Assembly (NCBI GenBank): GCA_964480725.1
Contig: CAYZQO010000002.1
Span: forward strand, 1 to 64,000
Length of the DNA: 64,000 bases
Reading direction: 5' to 3'
Source: JAFGBI01 sp964480725
GTDB taxonomy: Bacteria; Myxococcota_A; Polyangia; Polyangiales; Polyangiaceae
Shown: piece by piece, positions 34,167 through 44,065 of the stretch
Layout of the letters: every line of letters begins with the position of its first letter
Position numbering within the stretch: position 1 is the stretch's first letter
Program-made: the position numbers and the translations under genes
Notes under the pieces: model-generated
The model's input: the letters and a program-made list of their open reading frames with translations, nothing else
Database searches by the model: none
Told to the model about the DNA's origin: nothing

Positions 34167-35195
34167 ATGAAGATTCGGATCGGGTTCTTCCTGGCGCTCG
34201 CCGCGGTGGGGGCTGCGGGTTGCTCCAGCGCTGCCAAGCCCATGCCCGCCCTCTCGCTCACCCAGTTTCCCGTCGTCGACACGGGGCGGAACGAGCTCGT
34301 GTTCATGCAGAGCCGGCTGGTCATCCCCGACGGCTGGTGGTTCGAGCGTCACGATCCCAGCGAGGCGTCCGCGAACGGCGGCGTGCAGACCGTCCAGCTC
34401 TTCCGCTTCGGCGACGGCGTCGACAACGTGTCGGGCGCCTTCTACTACACGACCATGACGGGTCTGCAGGGGGCGATCGATCCCCAGAGCCTGATGAAGG
34501 TGTATACCAAGAAGGTGATCCGGAAGGTGCGGCAGAAGGAGGCCCACCCAACCACCATCGACGGCGAGAGCTCCTTCGTGATCACGGGCATGACGAAGCA
34601 CGAGGGCTGGGACTACATGGGCGCACTGGTGCCCGAGAACACCGCCTTCAACCTCGTCATGCTGCTGTCGGATCCCGGCACGCTCGACAACCACCCGGAG
34701 ATCGGGTTCCGGATCTTCAACAGCTACACCTACGAGAAGGAGGGGGTGTCGCGGCGAGGGGCCAGCGGGCTCATCCGGTTCGACTGCGCTGACAGCGACT
34801 GGGCCTGGTACGACGACTGGCGGGCGGGCCCCATCCGGGGCTACTTCGTGATCGACAATCCGGAGCGAGAGACGCCCATTGGGACCATCGGCGTGGCTCG
34901 CGTCGAGGCCTCCTCCCTCGAGGCCCTCCGGCCGCAGTTCGCGGAGTTCAAGGAAACCCCGATCGGTCCGGAGTTCGACGTCACCCTGCCGGTGGGCAAG
35001 GCGACGGTCACGGGTCGCGGCCTGGTGACGCGGTCGGAGAACCGGCTCATCTCGGCCTATTACTTCCTGCCCGTCGCCGGGACCAACCACCTCATCATGG
35101 TGGACCACGACGAGGGGGCGACCGACCGTGACCCGACCACGCTGCACGAGTGGCCCCTCTTCACCGAGGCGCTGACCCGATATTTCTCCTTCTGA
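34167..35195 (+). CDS. Uncharacterised lipoprotein
   Basis: A 342-residue predicted lipoprotein; ATG preceded by GGAGTGGAGAG, signal MKIRIGFFLALAAVGAAG with lipobox Cys19. The mature part is rich in Trp and Tyr and has an alternating beta pattern (WWFERHDPSE, GWDYMGALVPENTAFNLVML, DSDWAWYDDWRAGPIRGYFV). I recognise no family. Its ending LTRYFSF is aromatic. Alone in its transcription unit. Confidence 0.8.
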   Translation: MKIRIGFFLALAAVGAAGCSSAAKPMPALSLTQFPVVDTGRNELVFMQSRLVIPDGWWFERHDPSEASANGGVQTVQLFRFGDGVDNVSGAFYYTTMTGLQGAIDPQSLMKVYTKKVIRKVRQKEAHPTTIDGESSFVITGMTKHEGWDYMGALVPENTAFNLVMLLSDPGTLDNHPEIGFRIFNSYTYEKEGVSRRGASGLIRFDCADSDWAWYDDWRAGPIRGYFVIDNPERETPIGTIGVARVEASSLEALRPQFAEFKETPIGPEFDVTLPVGKATVTGRGLVTRSENRLISAYYFLPVAGTNHLIMVDHDEGATDRDPTTLHEWPLFTEALTRYFSF

Positions 35196-35714
35196 TCCCG
35201 TGGCGTCGCAAGGTGTGACCGGGCCGAGCGGCACCTCGCCGAGGACCGGGCGATGTCGGCACACCGCGGCACGACGAGGCCGGTGACGACGAAGGCCTGC
35301 TGATAGCGCCGGCCGAGCGCCGACCACGGCACCAAGAGCGGCGCCCGGACCGCCCCGTAACCTCGCCGACGAGATCGGAGGGCCAGTGCGATCGGATCCC
35401 CTGGTCCCGGAGCAGCCTACCGAGCGCCCCTCTATGCGCGCCGCAATCGCGCGAGTGTCCGAGGGTGCCCCGACGCTATCGCCGCGCCCCAGCCGCGGTA
35501 ACCCGGGGAAACGGGGCCCCTCAAGAAGGCGCTCTCCGTCGTGCTGGTGACCGGCGCCGGCATCGCCTTCCTCAGTTAATGGTCGCTGTGCGGCAGGACC
35601 GGTGTCGAGCCGACGGTGAGGGGGGCAGCGGCTTCCCAGTGCCGTCGCGTGACCGGTTCGTGACGCTGGTGGGCCCCGTGCGCAGGACGGCTGCTCGCCT
35701 CGGCCCCGTCCCTG
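35196..35714. other. Non-coding stretch with faint minus-strand coding traces
   Basis: No intact gene. On the minus strand between about 35215 and 35450 two adjacent frames give plausible protein-like runs (GALGRLLRDQGIRSHWPSDL, then LVPWSALGRRYQQAFVVTGL), separated by a one-base shift, which may be a decayed gene. I cannot assign a family. Confidence 0.25.
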
Positions 35715-36812
35715 TCAGGGCACGATGGTCTCGCAGCCGGTGATTGCGCAATGGCAGGTGGCGCCGGGTGCGCAGAGGATGAAGCAGCCGCCGCCGTCGC
35801 AGGACCCGATCGTGCAGGTGTCGCCGTCACCGCAGTCGAGGGCACAGTCGCCACCGGGGCAGGCCGCGATAAGCAGGGTCGACGGCTCCTCGACGGTCCC
35901 GACCCGCTGGATCATGCAGCCGCCGTCCGTGCACTCGCCGACGGTGCAGTCACGTCCGCGGTGACACTGGATGACGCAGCCCGCCCCGCAGCGTTCGAGG
36001 TCACAGCTGGGGCCGTCGCAATCCATGGTGCACCCCCCGCCGCACTCCCCGAGGTGGCACCCCGCGCCGTCCGCACAGGCCAGCTGGCAGCTACCGCCGC
36101 AGGAATCGATGGTGCATCGGGTGCCCTCACCGGAGCATTCGGTGGTGCAGCCGCCCTCGCAGCTCGTGGTGCAATCCGAACCCGAGGTGCAGATCGCGTC
36201 GCACCCACCGACCTCACAGTCGAGGCCGCAGCTGCCACCGGCGCACTCGAGATCGCAGCCCGAAGTGCACCCGAGGTCGCACGAGATCCCGCTGCAGAGC
36301 TGGGAGCAGGCGCCGCTCGGGCAGTCGAAATCGCAGATCGCATCCTCCCCACAAGTGAAGTCGCACGGCGGGAGCACGGATGCGTCGCACACGAGGCTGC
36401 ACGCGTTGTCTTCGCAGGTGCAGTCGGCACCCGAGCAGAAGTCAACGACGGGCGCGCCGGCGGCCCCGCCCTCCTCCGAGCCACCCGTAGCCTCTCCCGC
36501 GCCGCCACCGGATCCTGGGGCAACCCCACCGGTCGCCGGTGCGCCGGCGGAAACCCCTCCGCCCATGGGCGTGCCGCCGGTGACGCTGCCGCCCGTGGGT
36601 GCGCCGCCGGTGACGTTGCCGCCCGTGGGCGTGCCACCGGCATCCTCCCCAGCATTCCCACCGGGACTCGTCCCACCGGCGTCATCATTGCCGCGCCCGC
36701 CCGAGTCAGCGGGGTCGCCGTCTCCCCCCGACACGCGGCCTCCACAACCCAGGGGCTCTGCGACCAGAAGCAGGAGCCCGCCACAGAAGGCGATGGATCT
36801 GAGCGCCACCAT
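35715..36812 (-). CDS. Cys-rich lipoprotein with repeated CxxxC modules
   Basis: A 365-residue predicted lipoprotein. ATG preceded by GAGGAG; signal MVALRSIAFCGGLLLLVAEP with lipobox PLGC; then a TGG linker of about 90 residues. The last 245 residues contain about 48 Cys, arranged every 4-6 residues in repeating patterns (CDFTCGEDAICDFDC, CTIDSCGGSCQLAC, CTIGSCDGGGCFILC) with Gly and acidic residues between. This would be a disulfide-locked rod outside the cell. I know of similar Cys-repeat lipoproteins in myxobacteria but no function. No obvious partner gene adjacent. Confidence 0.8.
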   Translation of the reverse strand: MVALRSIAFCGGLLLLVAEPLGCGGRVSGGDGDPADSGGRGNDDAGGTSPGGNAGEDAGGTPTGGNVTGGAPTGGSVTGGTPMGGGVSAGAPATGGVAPGSGGGAGEATGGSEEGGAAGAPVVDFCSGADCTCEDNACSLVCDASVLPPCDFTCGEDAICDFDCPSGACSQLCSGISCDLGCTSGCDLECAGGSCGLDCEVGGCDAICTSGSDCTTSCEGGCTTECSGEGTRCTIDSCGGSCQLACADGAGCHLGECGGGCTMDCDGPSCDLERCGAGCVIQCHRGRDCTVGECTDGGCMIQRVGTVEEPSTLLIAACPGGDCALDCGDGDTCTIGSCDGGGCFILCAPGATCHCAITGCETIVP

Positions 36813-37414
36813 GAACTCCTCGACGACGGTCTCCGGTCCCAGGAGCGAACCTACAGTAGCCGCTCCCGTCGACCAAGCCGTTCCGTCCCGCGCTCCCTCT
36901 GCCGCTGGGGCGGCGGTGTGCCCCGGCCCCGCGCGGCATCGCACCCTCGCTCATGGACACCGATCCAGGAGCAGGCTTCGTGCTCACTCGGACCTCGTCA
37001 CGCAGCGGAAGGCTGGACGCTTTCTCGTAGTCCGGGTCGACCGGTTCCCAGCCTGGAAGCGATCCGGGTGCGATCGCCATCCAGCCCGGCGTCGAGAACT
37101 CTAGCAGTCCGGCTGCCGCTGGCGGGTGATCGACCCGCTCGTCGCCGCGGGGATCCAGCGCGTCGCGGCGGCGCATCGCCGGCAGGGCCGTCTCGCCAGA
37201 TGGCCATGCCCGGACCTTGGCGGAGCGTCAGTTGCGGCCGGCCGGGGATAGCCCGGCTATCGTGGGCCGGGGCACCGGTCGGCCGGCTGATGATCGCCGC
37301 TTGGAGGGTGGCCTCCGGCGCGACGGCAGCGGGCGAGCGCGCGCTGCGGGGAGCGAAGCGACGGACGCGTGGTGAACATCTGCGTTCGTCCTCACGCCGT
37401 TCGAGCTTCGCGTC
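36813..37414. other. Non-coding stretch
   Basis: Upstream flank of the Cys-rich lipoprotein. No frame on either strand resembles a protein and no repeat or hairpin was noticed. Confidence 0.45.
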
Positions 37415-37940
37415 ATGCTCGCCCGCCGATCGGACGCGCCGTCTGCGGTGGGCCGCATCCTCGTCGCCGAGGTGGCCCCCCAGAAGCGTCGTGAGGCGGG
37501 TGACTGCGAGGACCAGCCGGCGAACCCTTGCTCGGGCTACGTGCTGTGCGAGCTGACCCCCGCTCGCTGGCGTGTTCAACGGGGGAACCTGCGTCTGCGA
37601 GCATCCGTTCGGTCCCGGTGGTCGCCTCGAGCGGACCTGTGGCACGACCGCGGACGCGTGCTCGGCGACCGCGCCATCGGTTCAAAACCCGTGGCGCTCC
37701 GCGGATCTCGCTCTGGTGTGCCCGCACGGCTCGACGAGCCGCGCCTGCGAGAGCGGCGGTGGTCCCGCCGCCGAGCCCCTCTCGGCCTGCGGCCGGCGAG
37801 CTCGCACCAGCCATCCGTTGGCCGCGCCGGACCGGGTGCCGGGCTCTCGGGGGGCGGGAGATGGTCGGACGTGCCAAGCAGGCAAGCGATTCCCCCTATG
37901 CGACGAGCACGGTGGGCTGTGCGTGGTCACCCCAGGCTGA
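37415..37940 (+). pseudogene. Possible decayed Cys-rich protein gene
   Basis: Two adjacent plus-strand frames give Cys-containing sequence that could be one gene with a frameshift near 37570: CEDQPANPCSGYVLCELTPA in the first, then FNGGTCVCEHPFGPGGRLER, TCGTTADACSATAPSV and CDEHGGLCVVTPG before a stop at 37940. The spacing recalls EGF-like or MopE-like Cys patterns. No signal peptide is visible. Low confidence; it may be chance in GC-rich DNA. Confidence 0.3.
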
Positions 37941-38025
37941 CACGGCTCTTCCTCTTCACTATGCTCTTCGGCTTGGCCCGTGTGCGTGTAAGTAACCCTG
38001 GCGGCTCGGGTTGGGATTGAGGCCC

Positions 38026-40704
38026 ATGAACTGGGACGACTTCACCGCGTTCGTCGCGATGCTCCCCAGACCCGCCGTGGCCTTCGACGGGGGTCATCGC
38101 GTGGTGGCCGTCAACACCGGTGTCCTGGCCATGTTGGGTTGCGAAGCGGCGGCCCTGCTGGGAAGGGCTAGCACGGGTCTCACCGGCGCTGGTTCCGGGT
38201 CGGCGCCGGGCGGTCAAGCAGCCTCGAGTGAGGTCTGCCGCTACGATGCGCGGGAGCGCGTCACGCTCGCCGCCAGCGACGGCACGCGCTGGACCCTCGC
38301 CGGTCCCACGAGCCGCGCCCACGTCGACGACGAGCCGGTCGTGCTCATGTTGCCGGAGGCGGCAGCGTCGACCGAGCGCGAGGAAGCACGGATCGAGGCG
38401 AGGCTGCGCGAATTCGCGATCTGCCTCTGGCAGGTCGGCGTCTTCGAGCACGACCACGTCACCGACGGCGTGTTCATCTGCCCGCGAATGCGTCAGATCT
38501 ACGGTCTGGCGCCGGGCGAAAGACTCACCCTCCACACGCTCGCCGACTGCGTTGATCCGCGGGACCAAGAACGCGTGCGCGCGCAGGTCACGGCTGCGCA
38601 CGACCCGGGAGGTGACGGCCAATTCGACGTGCGCCAGCGCATCTGTCGCGGCGACGGGAGTGTCCGTTGGGTCCGTTGTCGCGCGCAGACCACCTTCGGG
38701 CAAGTCGACGGGCGGCGAGGCCCCTTGGTCACGCGCGGCACGGTGATGGACGTGACCGAGTCCGAGCTGCTCGCGCAGGAGCTCCACCAGAGCGAGCATC
38801 GCGTGCAGCAGGCGATCAGGGCATCGAGAGTCGGGTTGTACGAGATCCATTTCGACCCCTCGCAAGGAAGCCAGACGCACTGGTCAGCGACCATGCGGGA
38901 GCTCCTGGGCTTCTCTGCGGATGCCGAGCCGGACTACGCGTGGTTCAGCGGCCGGATCCACCCCGACGACGCGCCAATCCTAGAGGCCGAGGTCGAGCGG
39001 GCCCACGATCCGGCGGGGAATGGCGTGACCGAAGCCGAGTATCGCTGGTGCCACCCCGATGGTTCTCTCCGGTGGTTGATGGCTCGCGGCACCACCGAGT
39101 TCGGCGAAGTTGGCGGTCAGCGCTTCCCGCTCAGCTCCATTGGCGCCATCCTCGACGTCACCGAGCGGAAGCGAGCGGACGCCGAGCGCCGCCAGCGAAC
39201 CGCCATTCTGGACGTCACCCCCGACATCGTCTGGATCGCCGCCAGCGACGGCAAGCTCGACTACCTCAACCCGGCTGGCAGAGCTTTGCTGGGGATGGGT
39301 TCGGCGGAGGAGCTCTCGACCCGGAGCGCCGCCTCGGTGTACCCGCCCGCCGTGGCCGACCGCATCCTGGCCGAGGGCTTTGCCGTCGCCGCTCGGGAGG
39401 GTCTCTGGTCGGCGGAGGTCGACTTCCGTCGGCACGACGGGACCGTCGTCCCTGTGTCCCAGGTGATCATCGCGCACCGTGACCAGGATGGGACCGTCGA
39501 GCGCTTCTCGACCATCGCTCGCGATCGGTCCCGGGAGCGTGAGCTCGAGGAGCAGTTTCGCCAGGCCCACAAGATGGAGGCCGTCGGTCGCCTGGCGGGC
39601 GGCGTCGCCCACGACTTCAACAACCTCCTCTCGGCCATCACCGGCTTCACCGAGCTCGCGCAGGCGCAGCTCGAGCGGGGGCATCCCGCGATCGCGGATC
39701 TCGACCAGGTGCGCCTGGCGACGGACCGGGCGGCGTCCCTCACGCGCCAGCTGCTCGCCTTTGGTCGCAAGCAGATCCGGCAGGTCCGGGTCATGGATCT
39801 CAACGCGACGGTGCGGGAGACGTTGCCGATGCTGCAGCGGCTGGTGGACGACAGCGTCGAGATCTCGATGCAGTCGTCGTCCTCGGCGGTTAACATCAAG
39901 GCCGACCCGAATCAGATCCAACAGATCCTGCTCAACCTGGTGGTCAATGCCCGCGACGCCATGCCTCGCGGCGGTGTCGTGACAATCGAGACGCAGGACG
40001 TGACGCTCGATAGCGCGCAGGCTGGACTCAAGCTGGACGTGAAGCCAGGGCGATACGCCGTCATCGCCGTCTCGGACACAGGATCTGGCATGGATGAGGC
40101 GACCCGGGAACGGATCTTCGAGCCCTTCTTCACGACCAAGGGCGCGGGAGAGGGCACCGGGCTCGGTCTGTCCACGGTGTTTGGCATCGTGCAGCAGAGC
40201 GGGGGAAGCATCTGGGTGTACAGCGAGGTGGGTCGAGGCACGACCTTCAAGGTCTACTTTCCCAGCACGGACGAAGCCCTGTGCCTTCGCCTGGAGTCAT
40301 CGAGGCCCGCGGCGCCTGGCTCCGGAGGCGTCGTGTTGCTGGTCGATGACGACGAACAGCTGCGCGACATGGTCGCCCGTGTGCTCCGCCGAGCGGGCTA
40401 CACGGTCCTGAACGCCAAGACGCCCGCCGAGGCGCTCCGCTTGGCCCGGGAGCATCGGGGTGACATCGATGTGCTGCTCACCGACGTGCTCATGCCCACG
40501 ATGAGCGGAAGTGAGGTCGCGAAACAGGTGCTAGAAGCACGGCCGACGACGGCCGTGCTCTACATGTCCGGATACACCGAGAACAGCATCGTGCATCAGG
40601 GCGTGCTGGACCCCGGGGTCAACTTCATCGCCAAGCCACTGACCCCATCCCAACTGCTGGAGGCGCTGCGGGAGTTGCTCGCCCGGCGCGCCGCTGCGTC
40701 GTAG
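38026..40704 (+). CDS. Multi-PAS hybrid sensor histidine kinase/response regulator
   Basis: An 892-residue soluble protein. Four PAS/PAC sensor domains at about residues 8-110, 125-250, 265-385 and 390-510 (PAC blocks such as ILDVTERKRAD and VMDVTESE). HisKA follows with phospho-acceptor His529 in AGGVAHDFNNLLSAITG, then the ATPase domain: N box LLNLVVNARDAMP, GSGMDEATRERIFEPFFTTK and GTGLGLSTVFGIV. The C-terminal receiver has VLLVDDDEQ, phospho-acceptor Asp820 in LLTDVLMPTMSG and Lys in FIAKPLTP. No membrane helix and no output domain, so signals probably pass on to another protein. ATG chosen at 38026 after TTGAGG; a TTG five codons earlier is possible. Confidence 0.95.
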   Translation: MNWDDFTAFVAMLPRPAVAFDGGHRVVAVNTGVLAMLGCEAAALLGRASTGLTGAGSGSAPGGQAASSEVCRYDARERVTLAASDGTRWTLAGPTSRAHVDDEPVVLMLPEAAASTEREEARIEARLREFAICLWQVGVFEHDHVTDGVFICPRMRQIYGLAPGERLTLHTLADCVDPRDQERVRAQVTAAHDPGGDGQFDVRQRICRGDGSVRWVRCRAQTTFGQVDGRRGPLVTRGTVMDVTESELLAQELHQSEHRVQQAIRASRVGLYEIHFDPSQGSQTHWSATMRELLGFSADAEPDYAWFSGRIHPDDAPILEAEVERAHDPAGNGVTEAEYRWCHPDGSLRWLMARGTTEFGEVGGQRFPLSSIGAILDVTERKRADAERRQRTAILDVTPDIVWIAASDGKLDYLNPAGRALLGMGSAEELSTRSAASVYPPAVADRILAEGFAVAAREGLWSAEVDFRRHDGTVVPVSQVIIAHRDQDGTVERFSTIARDRSRERELEEQFRQAHKMEAVGRLAGGVAHDFNNLLSAITGFTELAQAQLERGHPAIADLDQVRLATDRAASLTRQLLAFGRKQIRQVRVMDLNATVRETLPMLQRLVDDSVEISMQSSSSAVNIKADPNQIQQILLNLVVNARDAMPRGGVVTIETQDVTLDSAQAGLKLDVKPGRYAVIAVSDTGSGMDEATRERIFEPFFTTKGAGEGTGLGLSTVFGIVQQSGGSIWVYSEVGRGTTFKVYFPSTDEALCLRLESSRPAAPGSGGVVLLVDDDEQLRDMVARVLRRAGYTVLNAKTPAEALRLAREHRGDIDVLLTDVLMPTMSGSEVAKQVLEARPTTAVLYMSGYTENSIVHQGVLDPGVNFIAKPLTPSQLLEALRELLARRAAAS

Positions 40705-40738
40705 CTTGATGTAGGGCCGTCGGTCCTCACCGTCGAGC

Positions 40739-40860
40739 GTGCAGGACAACGGCGTAGAGCTGTACGCGGTGTCCGTGCAGAACGAGCCGGACTACGCGCA
40801 GGAGTGGACCTGGTGGACCGCGGAGGAGCTCCGGACGTTCCTGGTGGACTACGGCCCATG
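40739..40860 (+). pseudogene. GH30 xylanase fragment
   Basis: About 40 codons starting abruptly with DNGVELYAVSVQNEPDYAQE then WTWWTAEELRTFLVDYGP. This is the acid/base region of GH30 glucuronoxylanases (VQNEPDY, with NG..LYA.SVQNEPDY and W.TA.E...FL..YG), but nothing of the family precedes or follows. A truncated remnant between the sensor kinase and the Feo operon. Distinct in sequence from the intact GH30 gene at 47515-49479. Confidence 0.75.
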
Positions 40861-40946
40861 CCGTGCGCTGAAGGGGGTACCTCCGCGCCCAAGCTCGGCG
40901 GCTCGGCTTCGGTCATCCCTCTCGCCCCAAAGCGACGTCAGCGACG

Positions 40947-41693
40947 TCATTGCGGCAGGCTCGCGATGACGCCCAGGAAGAGGGAGAACGAAACGCGGTC
41001 ACCTCCCTGGGGCAGATCGACGCCGAGGTCGTGGATGAGCTCCAGGGTGTCGAGCAGCTGGAGATTGTAGCCGAGGTGTCCTTCGCCGAGCTTCCGGCAC
41101 GACGCCGTGGGCTCGACTCCGGGCATCCAGGTCCCGTCGATCTCCAGCAGGAGCTGGTGACGCCGCGCGACGGTGACGTACCCCCCCAGCAAGGCGCCCG
41201 CGCCGAGCCGACCCGCGTCGGGCTCCAGCTCTCCCCCGACAAGCCCACTCAGGCAGCCCTTCAGGTAGAGCCCCGCGGCCGACAACTCTGGCCTGCGATC
41301 GAGGTTGAGCTCGAACCACTCGGTCAGGGCGACGGTTTCGCCGTCGTGGGCGATCGCGTAGCCGAGGTCGAGATCGAGGTGGTTCGTGTCGATCGGCGTG
41401 CCGAAGCCACCCGCCTCGAACGCCGGATCGCGGTCCTGCAGCCGGCACCGACCGGGGAGGTAGGCCGCCAGACTGAGCGAGAGGCTCGGGGTGACGCCGA
41501 ACCCGGCGACGACCTCCGCGAACGGCGCCGACTCGCCACGGGGGAGCCCGAGCCCGGTCCCTCCCGCGTAAATCTCGAGATCGCTGAAGCCGGGCTCGAA
41601 GGTCTCGATCGTGTCGGCGCCGGCGGCGGGTGCCGTCCACAGCAGGAGGACCAGGAGGGCTGGGCCTCGACTGAAGCTGGTCGTGGTCGTCAT
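40947..41693 (-). CDS. Exported outer-membrane-like protein of the Feo operon
   Basis: A 248-residue exported protein. ATG preceded by GGAGGAG and overlapping the stop of the small membrane protein gene (ATGA). Signal peptide residues 1-26 (LLVLLLWTAPAAGA). The mature protein has alternating beta strands (FGVTPSLSLSLAAYLPG, HQLLLEIDGTWMPG, RVSFSLFLGVIASLPQ) and four or more Cys, resembling a small beta-barrel or transporter-associated protein. It is the last gene of the feoA-feoB transcript, so a role at the outer membrane in iron supply is plausible but inferred. Confidence 0.75.
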   Translation of the reverse strand: MTTTTSFSRGPALLVLLLWTAPAAGADTIETFEPGFSDLEIYAGGTGLGLPRGESAPFAEVVAGFGVTPSLSLSLAAYLPGRCRLQDRDPAFEAGGFGTPIDTNHLDLDLGYAIAHDGETVALTEWFELNLDRRPELSAAGLYLKGCLSGLVGGELEPDAGRLGAGALLGGYVTVARRHQLLLEIDGTWMPGVEPTASCRKLGEGHLGYNLQLLDTLELIHDLGVDLPQGGDRVSFSLFLGVIASLPQ

Positions 41694-41872
41694 CGGTCGC
41701 TCCTCCGCTCGTTTCGCCGCCGGAGCAGACGGGACGCGGGGATGAGCGGTTGCGGGGGCCGGGCGGCCCCGCAACCAGATGCCGGAGGCGGTCCAGTGAG
41801 CTTCCTCCAGGCCGCGATCAGCAGCCAGGCCGCGGCGGCGAGCACGAGGGCCAGCACCAACCAGAACTCCAT
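41690..41872 (-). CDS. Small membrane protein downstream of FeoB
   Basis: Sixty residues: one membrane helix at about 3-22 (WLVLALVLAAAAWLLIAAW), a basic turn, then SGCGAARPP and an Arg-rich tail. Size, topology and position 7 bases after feoB resemble the FeoB-associated Cys-rich membrane proteins, though with only one Cys it is a poor match to the Cys-rich tail. Its stop overlaps the next start by 4 bases, so the operon is translationally coupled. Probable accessory of the ferrous iron pump. Confidence 0.65.
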   Translation of the reverse strand: MEFWLVLALVLAAAAWLLIAAWRKLTGPPPASGCGAARPPQPLIPASRLLRRRNERRSDR

Positions 41873-41879
41873 GGTTACC

Positions 41880-43967
41880 TCAGAGGAACAATCGACCGAT
41901 CTGGAACGTCAGCACAGCGATGACGTAGCCCAGGGCCGTGAGCCCCCCGAACTGGAGCAGCGCCCAGCGCCAGCTCCCCGACTCGCGGCGGGTGACGGCG
42001 ACCGTCGCCATGCAGGGGGTCGCGATCAGTAGAAAGAGCATCAGCGCCAACCCAGCGTGGGGCGGATAGTCGCGGGCCAGCGCGGCGCGCAGCGGGACCG
42101 ACTCCTCGTCGATCTCGCCGAGGGCGTACACGATGCCGAGCTGAGCGACGAAGACCTCCTTGGCCGCGAACGCCCCGACCAGCCCGACACCGACCTTCCA
42201 GTCCAGGCCCATGGGCGCGAGCGCGGGCTCCATCCACCGTCCCAGGCGGCCGGCGAAGGAGTGCTCGAGATCCCGGGCCGTTTGCCGTTGCTCGGCCGCC
42301 GGTGCGATCACCGTCGGGGCCACGGCGGGCTCCGCGGCCTTCGGGTAGGCGGTGATGAACCACATCACGATCGAGATGGCGAGGATGACCGTGCCTGCCT
42401 TCTGCAGATAGAGCCAGGCGCGCTCCATCATCTTGGTCAGGACGGCACGCAATGTTGGCCAGCGGTAGGGAGGCAGCTCCATCACGAAGGGCGCCTCGGC
42501 GCCGCGCAGGACCGTGCTCCGGAGCAGGAGCGCCAGCGTGAGGGCCAGCGCCACGCCGAAGAGGTAGATGAACCACAGCATGGGTGCGCGCCACGCCGGC
42601 GCGAAGAAAGCAGGCACGAGCAGCATCCAGATCGGCAGGCGCGCGCCACAGGACATGAGCGGGAGGACCAGGATCGTGGCCAGACGATCCCGCTCGTTCT
42701 CGAGGGTGCGGGTGGCCATGATGCCGGGGATCGAGCACCCGAAGCCGGTGACCATGGGCACGAAGCTCCGACCGTGGAGCCCGAAGCGACAGAGCAGGCG
42801 GTCCACGAGGAACGCACCGCGGGCCATGTACCCGGTGTCCTCCAGCAGGGCGAGGCCGAGGAACAGGAGGAGGATGTTGGGCAGGAAGACCACCACGCCG
42901 CCGACGCCACCGATGACGCCATCGACCAGCAGCGACTTCAGGGGAGAGTCGCTCCCCGGGGGCCAGGCTCCACCGATGAGGTCTCCGAGCGCGCCGAACC
43001 CCAGATCGATCCACTGCATGGGGACGTCGCCGACGGTGAAGGTCAGCCAGAACACGGCATACATGGCGGCGAGGAACAGCACCAGGCCGAGGCGAGGGTG
43101 CACCAGTACCGTGTCGATCCGATCGGACACCGCGCGCGCGTTGGCGTGCGCTGGGCGCTGCACGACCCCGCTCAGCAGGTCATCGACGAAGGCCGAGTAG
43201 CGTTCGGCGACGTACAAGGTGGCGTCCACGCCGGTGTCCGCCTCCAGTTGCTCGCGCTCCCGATCCGCCAGGCGAAGCGCGTGATGCCCCGCCGGGCCCT
43301 CAGCCTTCACAAGCGCCACGGTGTCCGCGTCTCGCACTAGCAGGCGGTCGGCGAACCAGGTCCCGAGTGTGGTCGGGAGTCGCGTCTCGGACAGCGCGCC
43401 GGCGATCCGCTCTACGGCCAGCCGCGCGCGCTCGCCTAGCGCGAGTCGCGGTTCTCTCGCTGGCGTCGAGGCGGCTTGCTGCAAGGCATCGCGCAACTCC
43501 GCCACGCCGCGCTGGCGATGCCCCACGGTGAGGATGACGGGGACGCCGAGCCGCTGCTGGAGTCGCTCGAGATCCAGGCGCTGACCTGCTCGCTTCGCCT
43601 CGTCTGCCAGGTTCAGGCAGAGCACGAGCCGCTTGGGGAGCTGCAGCAGCTGGGCCAGAAGGACGAGGCTGCGCCTCAGGTTCGTCGCGTCGGCGACCAC
43701 GACGACGACGTCACCCTCAGCCCGCAACAGCTCGCGCCGCGCGACCCGCTCCTCCGGGGAGTACGATCCGAGGCTGAAGGTGCCGGGCAGATCGACGACG
43801 ACGACGCGCTGCTCCCCGAACCGGATCCGGCCCTCGCGCTTCTCGACGGTGACCCCGGGGTAATTGCCGACCTGCTGACGCGCGCCGGTGAGCGCGTTGA
43901 AGAGCGTGGACTTACCCGTGTTGGGGTTGCCCGCTAGCAGGACTCGAGGTGGTCGGGGATCGGACAT
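41880..43967 (-). CDS. feoB: Ferrous iron transport protein B
   Basis: A 695-residue inner-membrane Fe(II) transporter. The N-terminal G domain has P-loop GNPNTGKST (about residues 14-22), NYPGVTVEKREG, DLPGTFSL and the NLAD guanine-recognition motif; then a helical spacer and a polytopic membrane part with the gate motif GFGCSIPGIMATRT and LPLMSCGARLPIW, containing the conserved Cys residues. Length is a little below the usual 750. ATG at 43967. Second gene of the operon after feoA, and under the Fur-type site upstream of feoA. Confidence 0.96.
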   Translation of the reverse strand: MSDPRPPRVLLAGNPNTGKSTLFNALTGARQQVGNYPGVTVEKREGRIRFGEQRVVVVDLPGTFSLGSYSPEERVARRELLRAEGDVVVVVADATNLRRSLVLLAQLLQLPKRLVLCLNLADEAKRAGQRLDLERLQQRLGVPVILTVGHRQRGVAELRDALQQAASTPAREPRLALGERARLAVERIAGALSETRLPTTLGTWFADRLLVRDADTVALVKAEGPAGHHALRLADREREQLEADTGVDATLYVAERYSAFVDDLLSGVVQRPAHANARAVSDRIDTVLVHPRLGLVLFLAAMYAVFWLTFTVGDVPMQWIDLGFGALGDLIGGAWPPGSDSPLKSLLVDGVIGGVGGVVVFLPNILLLFLGLALLEDTGYMARGAFLVDRLLCRFGLHGRSFVPMVTGFGCSIPGIMATRTLENERDRLATILVLPLMSCGARLPIWMLLVPAFFAPAWRAPMLWFIYLFGVALALTLALLLRSTVLRGAEAPFVMELPPYRWPTLRAVLTKMMERAWLYLQKAGTVILAISIVMWFITAYPKAAEPAVAPTVIAPAAEQRQTARDLEHSFAGRLGRWMEPALAPMGLDWKVGVGLVGAFAAKEVFVAQLGIVYALGEIDEESVPLRAALARDYPPHAGLALMLFLLIATPCMATVAVTRRESGSWRWALLQFGGLTALGYVIAVLTFQIGRLFL

Positions 43968-44065
43968 GGTGGCGCGGCGCGCACAACCGGCTCCCCAGCG
44001 CCCCACCAGGGGCGCGGCGCTGAGAGACGCTGGGTGACCGGGGAGGGTCACGGTGACGAGGAGGC

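Noticed and set aside
40920..40965. A GACGTC inverted repeat just past the end of the Feo operon as a terminator
   Set aside because: The stem is only 6 bp with a 3-base loop and no T-run, which is too weak to call.
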